Below are positions 24,203 through 34,561 of a DNA stretch of 64,000 nt, piece by piece; the stretch's first letter is position 1, and every line of letters begins with the position of its first letter. The stretch comes from Atriophallophorus winterbourni. Lineage: Eukaryota; Platyhelminthes; Trematoda; Plagiorchiida; Microphallidae. The stretch lies in the NCBI GenBank assembly GCA_013407085.1, contig JACCGJ010011062.1, positions 1-64,000 of the forward strand, read 5' to 3'. The notes beneath the pieces are model-generated. The model searched no databases and was not told the DNA's origin. It saw nothing but the letters and a program-made list of their open reading frames with translations. The translations under genes were made by a program, and so were the position numbers.

Positions 24203-24610
24203 TTCTTTGCACAAGAGAAGCCGATTACTCAGAAGCGTTAATTACACACAAGACAAAGAACGAAACATACGCCAAACTTATGTAGACAAACCAATCAACT
24301 ACAACACTGTCGTGAAACATATCTGTCGCGGTTGTCACTTTGATTTGATTTGTCCGTCGATTTCGTGCCAAACGGTACGCTTCAAGCCCTCGGCCACGCA
24401 GGATCGTTTGACCAATCTTGACAAATTGTACATTTTTCGATAGCGACTGGCTTTGCTCATCTCCGCATGTTTCTGTGAATATTGTTGCTCCCACAACCCG
24501 AATTACTAAGGGTTTGTGATTGTCGTCGTCAGCTATTTCTCAGCTTCTTACTCTTGCGTTGATCCCGAAGCTGGCGTTCTACATATCATCTAAAAGGTCG
24601 TGATTAGCAT
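24203..24610 (+). repeat. Dispersed repeat X, copy 2
   Basis: Open on the plus strand from 24156 to 24443. The peptide includes KHICRGCHFDLICPSIS, related to the Cys-Gly-Cys-His-Phe stretch in copy 1 near 1.6 kb. Similarity to copy 1 continues past the stop to about 24610 (CGTGATTAGCATG-like block). Function unknown. Confidence 0.55.
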
Positions 24611-24940
24611 GCCTTTGTTCAATTATCATCAAATTTTATAGCTAGGGGATCGCAAACGAGGACAAAATCGCTTCAGTCAAACAATACTAATTACTAGACT
24701 TAAACAGTGATTCAAGAAGTCAGCATGCCTTCATTCACACTTAAGCTGCTGTTTCTTTGATGGCTAAGAATTTCATTAAGAAACATTAAACTGTTTGATT
24801 AAGTAAGAGAGACGACCAAGCATTGCGACGTAGTGAAGTCATGAGGAAGCTCTGATCGTGACATCTCAATAATTCAATTCACGCTGAACCCTCTTTCCAT
24901 TGAGCCAGCTCTTTTCCCAGTTCTTTTGTATTTTCAAATT
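24611..24940. other. No gene recognised (intronic)
   Basis: Short frames only. Confidence 0.4.
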
Positions 24941-25162
24941 ACTCTTCGTGGTAAGCAAGTAGCGCTTGTATGACAATGTTGGATAAGGCTTGTACAACCA
25001 ACCTGTTCAATCACATATGCTTCCAAACACTTGTTGAATGGGGTTAAACGGCATGTGGCTCTTGATCTTACTGTCCTTAACTGATGAGTGCAAACAGCAC
25101 AAAACCGGTCATGGGGTGTGCGTGATGGAAATGCATGCAAATGAATATTTCACTCTTCGTGG
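24941..25162 (+). mobile_element. Ribozyme repeat family Y, insertion with 11-bp target-site duplication
   Basis: A 200-bp insert (24952-25151) is flanked by exact 11-bp direct repeats ACTCTTCGTGG (24941-24951 and 25152-25162). The right half carries a hammerhead core. The left half (about 24952-25020) is the reverse complement of 30460-30530 in another copy, so the unit has an internal inversion relative to that copy. No coding capacity. The duplication shows it moved by transposition, presumably using LINE or Penelope enzymes. Confidence 0.82.
25074..25120 (+). ncRNA. Hammerhead-ribozyme motif, family Y
   Basis: CTGATGA (25081-25087), perfect stem II GTGC-AAACA-GCAC, then AAAA in place of GAAA (G12 to A at 25101), palindromic ACCGGT and H17 = C (25110). 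The G12 change should abolish self-cleavage in this copy. Confidence 0.7.
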
Positions 25163-26012
25163 CATTTATAATCTAAAATCTGTAATTTTCGTGTTCAGAA
25201 CCTGGACTTTGAGCGAGAGTTTCGTTGTTATATCATAATACTAGTCTGGCAAAACATATTTCGGCTGAACACTTATTAATTTACCTCACTACGGGGAACG
25301 AAACAGACAACATTTAACTCAACTGGTGACAATGGTAAACAATCTCGCGATCGTGTCTGCAGAATTAGCATCATGCAGAGTAAAACAGTTTCTCGTAGAT
25401 TAAACAAACTTAAAAGGCACCTCGAAGTACGCGCAGATTTTATGAGAAGGCGAAACCATGAAGATCCATGAATAGATTTGCCTCGAAGGAAACCTTATTT
25501 GTTCACGGGATTCATCGTCGTGATCCATCATCAAGCGTCGTACATATTCAACTAATACATGACAAGCTAACTCAAAGTAGTCATCACATTACAGTTGCGT
25601 GACGCCGTTCTCGTTGCACAAATTCACTGAGATCATCGTTGAAACGCCAGGTAGTTCTAATCCTGGTAAACAATCCACAACGTTCAGAAACACATGCCCA
25701 TTCTGCAAACATTTGACTTGAAATTTACCTATATACAGTTTGGAGAAGAATGCTGAGTTTATTTATCTGTTAGAATTAAGTGGAAGCTGAATCTTTACTA
25801 GTAGATTCAATAGAGCCATTACTGATTCATTCATTCAACGAAAATTAGGGGAAATAGGACACATTAGTGCCATGGATCATGGTAGCAAAAGGTAAGGAAA
25901 GACACTTGCTGCATAAAATATGGGAAAACCCATATATTAATCTAACTACAAGCAATAATCAGCGCTATTAATTGTGCTAGAAAAAATCGCCGTTAGCTAC
26001 TCGATCGCTCAC
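25163..26012. other. No gene recognised (intronic)
   Basis: No frame or repeat recognised. Confidence 0.4.
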
Positions 26013-26180
26013 CATCAGAAGATGCACCAGAATATAACTTGATGACATTTTCCATATAGCTGTCGACCACAATGTGATTTTTGGCGAAATATTCTCGCGA
26101 CAAAGGATCGACCACCAACAAAACGGTTTCGCTTGGATTTGAAAGTATATTTGCCACGACGTCTTCATGATTATCGCCAG
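26013..26180 (-). CDS. NHERF: NHERF/EBP50-like scaffold, exon 2 (PDZ C-terminal half)
   Basis: Minus strand: acceptor TATTCCATTCGCAG before 26180 and donor GATG|GTGAGC at 26013. The 168-nt exon enters and leaves in phase 1. It encodes residues 64-119, starting at the alphaB helix (GDNHEDVVANIL, with the His typical of class I PDZ domains), then the last strand (ETVLLVVDP), which closely matches the LLVVD of NHERF PDZ domains, then a linker (YFAKNHIVVDSYMENVIKLY). The spacing from the VNG turn to the helix is the same as in vertebrate NHERF1. The longest nominal open frame here is in another frame; the splice signals and PDZ match decide the frame. Confidence 0.8.
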
Positions 26181-26384
26181 CTGCGAATGGAATATTTAAT
26201 TAGCATAGATGATGCAGGATAGAAGCTGCAGATTAATGAAAATTGCAATGGAGTTGTAATTCCGGTGTACATATCAGAAGCGAGATAAAATTTTATGAAG
26301 AAACTTGTATGCTCATTCTGATAATTCTTTCAAAAGATATATATATAGGCATCAACCTTCAGACATAGAAGGATTCGAAAGGGG

Positions 26385-27040
26385 ATGAGTAGAACCGATA
26401 ATAACCATGAAGAATCAAACGTTGTTGCTCGGCAATCACCATTTGCCTATGGAGATTACGTGGCGCGCTTGCGGAATTATATGAGTCGTTTCCACCCATC
26501 ACCCCCGAGACTTCAGGCCAAACCGTCCCACGTGCCGAAGGAGTTGGCACATTGCCAGTGTGTCTTTCTCCGAGACGACATGGTGAAGCAACCTCTTCAC
26601 CATTCTTATTCTGGACCATTTAGGATAATTCAGCGGTCCCAAAAACAGTTATGATTGACCGCGACTGTCGACACGACACGGTCTCGATTGCCAGAGTCAA
26701 ACCGGCGTTCATGGACAATACAGTTGACTCAGCTGATCCGCGAGACCCAACCCCAGCACCACCGGTGTTAGGCCCTACATTAACCTCGACTATCTCAACG
26801 CCCGCCACCACAACAACTAAGGGAGCAAAACGGCAACCCTTAAGGTTAACCGACTATGTAGTACATTTTTAACGTGTTATTATCACTTGGTATATGCCCG
26901 TGCATGTTTTGCGTACATCATCACTATACCTCGGTCGCGGCCTTAGACTCATGCACCAGAGTTTTTTCTTCTTTTCACTCCTCAGGTACACATGCACCTC
27001 CTACTATTGTTGCAGTTACTTATCGCGATTTGTGTAACTA
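26385..27040 (+). mobile_element. CsRn1-type gypsy fragment 2 (integrase tail and partial LTR)
   Basis: Plus strand, antisense to the NHERF-like gene. Seen are YVARLRNYMSRFHPSPPRL, then SYSGPFRIIQRS (GPY/F module), a one-base frame change near 26650, then HDTVSIARVKPAFMD, and a Pro/Thr-rich end with a stop at 26870-26872. The region after the stop includes GCAGTTACTTATCGCGATT (about 27012-27030), matching the end of the LTR at 23.8 kb, so part of an LTR is present. Everything upstream of the integrase C-terminus is gone. Confidence 0.85.
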
Positions 27041-30000
27041 CCAGCAATTGAATCGAAATTCGATGTTATTCGACTGTAGAAGTAACCAAGTTAGTTGCGA
27101 CATTTTTTATCTGTATTTACGCTTACAATTCAATACATTCTGCAATAAATCGACTCGATCGATAACAGTATACAGATTGTACGTTGCGTCTCACACATCC
27201 TCTAAAATACAAATCAAATCCATGGCATGTACGTGTAGCATGCATAGACTCGGTGGGTCCGCTTTTACTAGCAGGGGGAGTAAAAGCAGGTGTTTCATGC
27301 TTCTGTAGATGGATCCCATTAGCTACTGGCGATATAAAATGTTGAATTTGAACATCCGCATCTTTGCGGGTCACCCGATTGTGATAGTCTGCAAGAGAAT
27401 ACAATCAGGAGCGCAAAGCGCGTTCTTTCAATTAATATGTTCCACGAATAATGTCATTTTTTCTTCGGTCTTTTTGTTGTTGAAGGTGGATCTAGTTAGC
27501 ACAGTGTCGCGATATCCCTCAGCAATAATGCGAAGCCTCACTTCTATCACGGAGACTGTCGCAAATGATATTGGTCGATCTTCGGGGCATCTATTAAACA
27601 TTATTTGACGGCCAAAATTTTAAGAATGCATGAAACGGATCAGCGGATACTGCAACAACGGAATTTCGGGCAGATTTGGCTTAGAGCAGCACTGCAAGAT
27701 GGGTGACTGCTTAGTTGAGTTTGGGGACTACAAGTACTTGTATTTGCAAAACCAAATTCCATCAATCCGGAAAACACTTCAAAATATGGCACACAAATGA
27801 TGGCAGTTCGGTGACATCCAAATTCGCCCCTGCTGGGGGCCATTAGTACTGGACTGTGTGTCCTAGAACGGAGCTGAAGACGGAAATGGTACAGGCACAC
27901 TTCAAACTTTAGTTCAGGCAAAGCTCCCAATTTGCTCGCCTAATACCCGATGTAAAACACCTAGGAAGTGTTTAAACTCGGCAGCCATAGAAAACCCGAA
28001 CGAACGAAATAATCACAAGGCTGATATAACTGAGTAGTTAGAAATGAGTTTTGGGAGAGTTTATGATAATTGGTTCTGTCTGTGGGCTGCTTCTCAGACT
28101 GCAGCATTAAAAAATAGGTACCGTTTCTCACCGCCGACTATACTGTATCTCTAAAACATTAAGGAAGTTTTGAGCGAAGCTTTGTCCGTATTCTTCGTCT
28201 GCGACGCTATGAAGTTTTCTGGAAGAGCGACATATATTTGAGTGAGCGGTACTTCTGATTACCTCTTACCCAGATACTCCACTACAAGATCCTCCTGTAA
28301 ATATCGTCATCTATAGTAGGAGGAAACTGCAGAAAACATTCGAGACTGGAAAACTGTTTCGTCTAATTCCTACATCTAAAAGCCGTAGTTTAAGCACGAT
28401 CACAGAGATTCCTCCAAGTAACTTATCTTTATCTTAACTGACAAGTATTCAAGGGTTCCTGCATAAAACGTTAAAACTTTACAACATCACAGGATTACGG
28501 TATGAATGAAAATATGAAAATATAATAGTATAAATGGAATAGAAAATATCACATGTAAGGCTCACGAATGATGTTATTTGGCATGTGTGAGTCTACTTCC
28601 GCTTTAAACTTTACCAACAAAGGAGAGTTAACTACATGTTGGAGTCCGAATTCCAATGGAAAAAGGTTTCTTTTCGTATCAATTTTGAAGAAGTTTGCCA
28701 ATTCAATTTGCCCACATGAGTGAAGCAAGGCTGTTTGTTTTCATCAGTTCTGATCAAATATGTTTTCCACTGGATTAAAAATCAGGTTTTAGGGAAGTGT
28801 CAGTCAATGATTGAATGTGCGCGTACCGAGACTTGCAGTTGAAATGCGCTCCCTGGCGCAGGTTTGCGATCTGTCTCAAAACTTTCATACATGTTTCAAA
28901 AAAATCCATTTTGTAGTTATTTATGGATATCAGACATTACCGCTTAGATCACAAAATAAATTATCTTTAGGGGTGTTCGGTCGTCGGAAATCTGGTATAC
29001 CGACTGGGTATCTATCGCTGGATTCGGAAATATGGTAGCGTAATATATTCGCTCTCCATTTATATTCAACGGCAAAAATTGCAATTGTTTGGCCCCGTCT
29101 TCTAACAAGCAGACTCAAAGCACACGGATCTTGTCTTCCAAACTGAAACTGTCTATGCTGGGTTTTGGCGACAAAATGGTCGCAGAAAGACCTGGCTCGT
29201 AACTGTACAGAAGGATGTGGCTGCGCTTGGACGGGGTAGTGGCTACGGCATTTGATGATAAAAATTGCGCTATCTAGCGATGCGAAATAATGCAGCCCTA
29301 ATTAACTAGTGTAAGCTCGTGTGATTCGAGACCAATGAAACCGGCTAATCCACACGTAAAGCCCACTGACAAAATGAAATAAGTCAACAGGGATATCTCA
29401 CGATTAAAACGTTATCAAAATGCAAAGCCGTAAGTTGATTTATTAACGGTACAGATAGTTGGGAGGAAACAAGCTAAAATATAACTATGGTTTCTTCTTC
29501 TTGTATCTGTTTCAGCTCTAGAAACATGGTAGCATCGTATACCAGGCGCAGGCTCTGGATGCGTAGCACTGCCAGAATATAGGCTTGTGTACTTGCATTA
29601 AATTTTATTTATTTTATTTTTATTTTCAATATATTCACGTCTCAATAGCCAAACCATTTCACTTATTTTACTATGAAGATTAGTTAGACACGATCTATCA
29701 GTCTTTACAAATTGTAAACTTGTTAAATCAAAATGGTTTAAAGATACTGTCCATGAAACGAAAATAGCCGGTGAGATGAAGCCTTGTTAACTATTGTGCG
29801 TTGCCGTTGCACGAATTATATTTCGAGTAACATCTTTAGAGTGCCCTTATGCAAGGTAGCGACTGACAAAATCAATGAACACGCAGGTCAGCTGATTGCT
29901 TGAAAAAGACCTTTCCTAAAATATGATGCAGAAATCAGATTTGCCATGATCACTGTTCAGTTGAAAGTGATAAATATTTCAAAACAACAGATTCACGCCT

Positions 30001-30262
30001 TTACCGGCTGTTCAATCACATCTTTGAAGGAACTCAAAAACATACTGATGCATGCGATCAAACCAAAAACGGTTACTACGCGAGAACAATTACCTTTGTC
30101 ATTGCTGACGTCACGAGATATTTGACAATGGGACACAGGCACAAATTTTATTGTGGGACAGTAAAAACTCAGAGTTAATGCGCATATTCCTGTTAGCTGG
30201 TCACATATGTTTAACCTTGTTTTGTGTTACTTATTATTTCATGCAAGTACGTTGGTCTTAAC
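27041..30262. other. NHERF-like intron 1; no gene recognised
   Basis: About 3.2 kb with scattered frames under 100 codons on both strands and no recognised family or convincing splice-bounded exon. Confidence 0.4.
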
Positions 30263-30535
30263 AGCCTTATCTAACAGTGGCATACACGCACTACTTGTTT
30301 ACCGTTCCTTCACTGTTTCAAGCGCATGTGAATCCTGATCTTACAAACCCTACCTGATGAGTGCAGCAAGAAACCGGCCGCGGGGTGTGTGTGATAGAAA
30401 TGCATGCAAATGAATATTTTTGTTCATGTTTATGGGTTTAGCTCAATTAAACTTGTGTTTAAACACATGTGATTGAACAGGTAGGTCGTACAAGCCTTAC
30501 CCAACAGTGGTATACAAGCGCTACTTGTTGATGCA
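30263..30535 (+). mobile_element. Ribozyme repeat family Y, partial tandem dimer
   Basis: The block AGCCTTATCTAACAGTGG..ACTACTTGTT (30263-30300) recurs 230 bp later (30493-30530, AGCCTTACCCAACAGTGG). One hammerhead core lies between them. This is the pattern of a unit of about 230 bp present in a little over one copy, as in ribozyme-bearing retrozymes. It lies in intron 1 of the NHERF-like gene, antisense to it. Confidence 0.65.
30347..30390 (+). ncRNA. Hammerhead-ribozyme motif, family Y
   Basis: CTGATGA (30354-30360), GAAA (30370-30373), helix III ACCGGC (U16.1 changed to C), H17 = C (30379). Stem I is the clearest in the family: CCCTAC (30348-30353) against GCGGGG (30380-30385), one mismatch. 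Stem II is shortened to TGC-A-GCA. Probably inactive itself but informative for the consensus. Confidence 0.62.
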
Positions 30536-31089
30536 CGTATGTTTTTAGCGAAATCCATGTTACTTTATGTTACTCTGCCAAGCGTTTTTCATAGTTTTTA
30601 GAGCATTCACCACCAGCTAATTAATATAGTTATAGATTAACATGGAATAAGCCAGGAGCTTTAATAAAATGTGCGACAAAAGCCGCTATCACAGACAAAC
30701 CAATAAAAATGAATAAAAACAAGGCATATATAATCGAGCCAAACACAATCGTTATTACATTTTGAAGTAATTAAAAATTATTATTTGGCACCTAGAACAT
30801 ACATTTTCATGTGAAAAGATTTATTACGCTATAGCAAACTATTTATAATCTATAACGGATACTTTAAATTCGGACGCACTATTAGAATTTAGTACAATAA
30901 CAACCAAAGTTTCAAAGTTGTTTTAGAGGTTATTTTAACGAAAAAACCTAGTTGAAATGAATGACAAACATTATTTCTCAATGTGATTGAACCATCTGTA
31001 TTTTTTAAAATGTAAACATTATAAGATTATATCATTAAAATTAATGAAATCAAAACACATGTGCAGACAGCATTTCTATACTAGCTCAC
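30536..31089. other. No gene recognised (intronic)
   Basis: AT-rich 5' end of NHERF-like intron 1. No frame of note. Confidence 0.5.
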
Positions 31090-31279
31090 ATATTGTCTTG
31101 CCATTTACTTCCAAAACACAATCGTCATTACGTATGCCACCATGAAAGGCAGGAGAGTTTTGATCAACCTCTTTAATGTGATGCCCTTGTTCTGCATTTT
31201 GCCAGGAAAGACTAAAGCCATATCCTTGGAAATTATCCCATTTCCTTAGATGGCACAGTCGAACTTGCGGTGAAAACAT
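31090..31279 (-). CDS. NHERF: NHERF/EBP50-like scaffold, first coding exon (PDZ N-terminal half)
   Basis: ATG at 31279-31277, preceded in frame by a stop six codons upstream (31300-31298). The first 63 codons encode MFSPQVRLCHLRKWDNF, the carboxylate-binding loop GYGFSL (residues 19-24), and NSPAFHGGIRNDDCVLEVNG (41-60). The order and the short leader match NHERF-type proteins, which start their first PDZ (RLC.L.K...GYGF) almost at the N-terminus. I place the donor at ACAATAT|GTGAGC (31090/31089), leaving phase 1. Reading on through it would give only CELV and a stop, and would not join the helix in exon 2. NHERF proteins tether membrane transporters and receptors to the ERM-actin cortex. This role is inferred here from domain content only. 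Promoter elements were not identified. Confidence 0.8.
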
Positions 31280-31440
31280 TTCAAAAGAAATTGACGCTTA
31301 ATAAAATAACGCGGGATATTTATGTCAAGATAATTAGCACATTAAAACCTTCGTTTAGACTGCACAAAATACTACGTTGCTAACGAGTTGATCGTGCATC
31401 CTGAATTGTTTTCGCAGAGAGGTGCAAATTAACACTCGTC
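31280..31440. promoter_or_regulatory. Immediate upstream region of NHERF-like ATG
   Basis: Would contain the 5' untranslated end or promoter of the minus-strand gene. No recognisable motif is seen, and a 5' non-coding exon further upstream cannot be excluded. Confidence 0.2.
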
Positions 31441-31469
31441 ACTTCCAAATCTTTTTTATTCAAGTTTTG

Positions 31470-32990
31470 TTTTTAAGTCATTGACGTTTGAGACGCCTAA
31501 AGGTAGCGCCTCGTTGTAACCGATGCTGAGAAAAACGAAGAAACGATTTCTTTTCAACTGCATAGTGAGATGTCAGCGAAAAAAAACGCGTATGAAAAAC
31601 GCAAGCATTTACTTTCTTTACAGGATATGTCTGGTGAATATCTAGAATATTACTTAAAGGGAATATGCAGGAAAACACTTGCCCAAGTTGCGATATGGAA
31701 CCTACTTGAAACTTTCAACGGTTCTGCAGCATATGTTTTCTTTCGTAGACGGCTACAGAAATTAACTACCCTATGCCTGAAACAGTGTTTTCTGGAGTCC
31801 AGCCGACACCGCTTCTTAAGAAGTTCAAGGAATGACCGCACGTGCCTATATTTTAGTATCACTATCAGTATCACAGGGCGACAGTCGAACAAGTCGAACC
31901 GAGTGTCCAGGCACTTTCGGAAGTTATAACGAAATCACCCGCCACTACCAGGATTGATTCGTAGGGAGCACAGGCGCGTGTACCTTATAATGGAAGATGG
32001 GAGAGCTCTTATCAGCGAACGGTGAGAGAGATAATGCATGTTTCATATACAATCGAATGAAAAGACGATGGACAGCAATTTATCTCAACAAAAACGTTAC
32101 AGGAAAAGAAACGCTTTTTTCTGTTTTAAAAGATTTTCCAAATATTTTTGTGGTTTTTGACAATAAATTTGGATGGTTTTGGTCTTAAAGTAAAGAGCTC
32201 CTGCAACCGTTAGTCCAGCCTATGTTTAAAAGTGGTCACTGAAGTTGTAGAGATTAGTTCTGCGGGAGTGAGTTTCGCGCGTTCACTACACGGATGCTAA
32301 AGAACTGCGTTCTGGATTTCAGCATGGTATGTTTAATACTAAGCTTAAGACTGTGCCTTCGTGTACCAACCAAAGTAGATAACCGAACGAAGTCATCGGA
32401 TTACAAACAACTCAATCGGGACTTAAGATGAAGAGATCATTTTTAGGAGGCCACTAAACATCTTCATTGTCTTAAAAGTTATAAGTAAGTCACCTATTAT
32501 ACGACAATGCCCTAGGGAGAAAAGCTATGGAGAATTCTGGCGAGAAGAGTTAGGTCTCCCTCTCTGACACTCAAACCTGAGCGTTGTGAAATACTTACGT
32601 GTACAAGTCAAACAACATCCTTTTTGTAGTGAGGGCACCAAGTTGAGACAGAATATCTATATAATGTTAAACAAGTGCCTTGTATAGTGGCAGTAATGCA
32701 TGAAGTGTTTCGCTCGATAGCATTAATTTTGACCAGAAATGTTGCCTGCGTGCATGCTGGACTGCAGCAAAATTTTGATGGTACCACTTAAACTCAACGT
32801 TTGTCAGTAATTGTGAATCTTGAACACACGGTACTTCTTTAACGCTGAGATAATTAGCCGACACCTGGACCGAAATATTATCAACCACTGCTGACAAGTG
32901 TTAATAATTAATGAGGACTATTGCAAGGTACCACTGTTTGACCATTTTTGACCAATATATGGTCATGCATCAGGATATCTTCATCATTTC
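31470..32990 (-). mobile_element. CR1-like LINE fragment, post-RT region, old copy
   Basis: Minus strand. CRLDSRKHCFRHRVVNF (about 31800) matches CQLDSRKHFFSLRVVNFWK in the LINE copies at 54.2 and 61.4 kb. A second block near 32670-32897 (VVDNISVQVSANYLSVKE) matches the ALVDKISAQVAGNSLSVN block there. Between these, 31890-32440 has extra sequence not found in the younger copies. That insert begins with a short stretch resembling 47490-47540. Many stops. Antisense plus-strand frames over this region are shadows. Confidence 0.75.
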
Positions 32991-34205
32991 ATTTTGACAG
33001 AAATTTTCATTTTCCCAAAATTATCATCACTTGGTATTTCCGGATCCATATTTAATTGGTTTCGTTCTTATATTTCTGATCGTACCTTCTCCGTTTCCGT
33101 TGAAGGTATATCCTCTGAATTTCAATCTATAACAAGTGGAGTCATCCAAGGTAGCGTACTAGGTCTCTATTTTCCCTTATATACATATATTAACGATGTG
33201 CAAATCTTTGTGAAAAACTCAAAGCTCTTTATCTTTGCGGGTGATATCAAACTTCTCTTAGCTTTCCCCGTCATAAAAATATAACAGGCCATAGACTCCC
33301 ACAATGATGACCTTTCAACCCTTTCAAATCGGGGCTTACAATGTGGGTTAGAATTCTAAGCTCTTAAGACGCAATTCATGGGTATACGCTGCTTATTACG
33401 CCCTGGTAGTATCATTCTAAACAATACACCACTCGCAACTTCTAGCGAAATCAAAGACTTAGGATTTAGATATTCTTCATCTGTTAACTTCCACGAACAA
33501 GTTAAATTTCTCATAGCGAGAGCTAGACAGAATTTTGGTTTGATCAATCAAAAGTAGACTAAATCTCTATAAAATAAAAGTATTACCGCCACTTGACTAC
33601 TGTAATATAGCCTAATCTCACATTGCTAGGCGTGACTGTATAGTCTTAGAAAGCCTTCAACGCAGAATTAGCAAAATTATGTTAGTTTACTCTAATTCTT
33701 CATCTTATCAGGTCAGGTGCAATCCGCTAGATATAGACCCGCTCTGGCTGCGTAAAATTCGTCTTAATCTCTTACTTTTTTCCGATTCATTACGGAGCAC
33801 CAACTTAAACTTAGGTCTATAATGCGCTTTCAAGAGTGCAATCGTTACACCCTACGTAACCGAACGAGGCTTCTGCACATTCCCTTCAATCGTAATAAAG
33901 CTCGAGGCAACTTCTTTGTTATTAGGTATGCACATCTTTGGAGCTCTCTTCTTCTTCATTTTTTGTGTGCACATCTACGGGAAAAATTGAATCGCTTGTA
34001 GAATCACTTACTGTTAATAGACTAAGTGAAATTCTTAAGATAAATTCTTCCTTAGATAATTTATACTCTAATGGTATACCGGGTTTCTGAAATCACTTAA
34101 AAATTTCTCATATTAGTATGTCATGGGTTCCGGTAATATCACCTGGGTAACTTTGGCTAAAGAAGAAGAAGAAGAAGTGTCAGGCTGCCAGACCCTAGAA
34201 ATGCT
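32991..34205 (+). mobile_element. CR1-like LINE fragment, RT to 3' end
   Basis: Plus strand: SLGISGSIFNWFRSYISDRT, then TSGVIQGSVLG, then the catalytic box as FAGD (33234-33245) with the first Asp changed to Gly. Next come SSEIKDLGFRYSSSVNF (about 33450), ARARQNFGLINQ (about 33530), and the C-terminal NRYTLRNRTRLLHIPFNR (about 33850). A (GAA)n run (34162-34176) and a conserved 3' end (GTGTCAGGCTGCCAGACC) follow. Several stops. It is the same family as the minus-strand copy at 35.7-36.8 kb. Confidence 0.88.
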
Positions 34206-34405
34206 TTCACACTAATTAATCTCAATATTGCCTTCCATTATATTTTCTATACACTATTATGTATATAGCTGTATTTTATTTCGTATAAGGCTTATGAATG
34301 TCATGTTTTCACCCAAACGTGCAAAATAATAAAATCTACTAAAAAATTAAAAAAACGTAAAAAAAACCGAAAAACTATTCTTTTTAATGTACATTCTTAT
34401 TTTTT

Positions 34406-34500
34406 CAATGATGTACCTACCTGATGAGTGCAAACAACACAAAACCGGTCATGGGGTGTTTTGTGTGAAGGAGATTCATGCGAATGTGTTTTAGATGTAC
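34406..34500 (+). mobile_element. Ribozyme repeat family Y, copy at 34.4 kb
   Basis: Short fragment of family Y around a hammerhead core. It ends like the others (GATTCATGCGAATG, compare ATGCATGCAAATG at 25.1 and 30.4 kb). Confidence 0.6.
34414..34460 (+). ncRNA. Hammerhead-ribozyme motif, family Y
   Basis: CTGATGA (34421-34427), stem II GTGC-AAACA-ACAC (one mismatch), AAAA for GAAA (G12 to A at 34441), ACCGGT, H17 = C (34450), then ATGGGG against the preceding CCTAC. It shares the G12 change with the 25.1 kb copy, suggesting a common subfamily, and should be inactive. Confidence 0.65.
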
Positions 34501-34561
34501 AATTTTGTTTTGATGACCTCTCAGCATGCTGGTGAAAATAATATCTCCCATTGTATTCCAG

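Noticed and set aside
31570..31929. A 119-codon plus-strand frame
   Set aside because: Mostly antisense to the CR1-like LINE block that matches the 54.2 and 61.4 kb copies.
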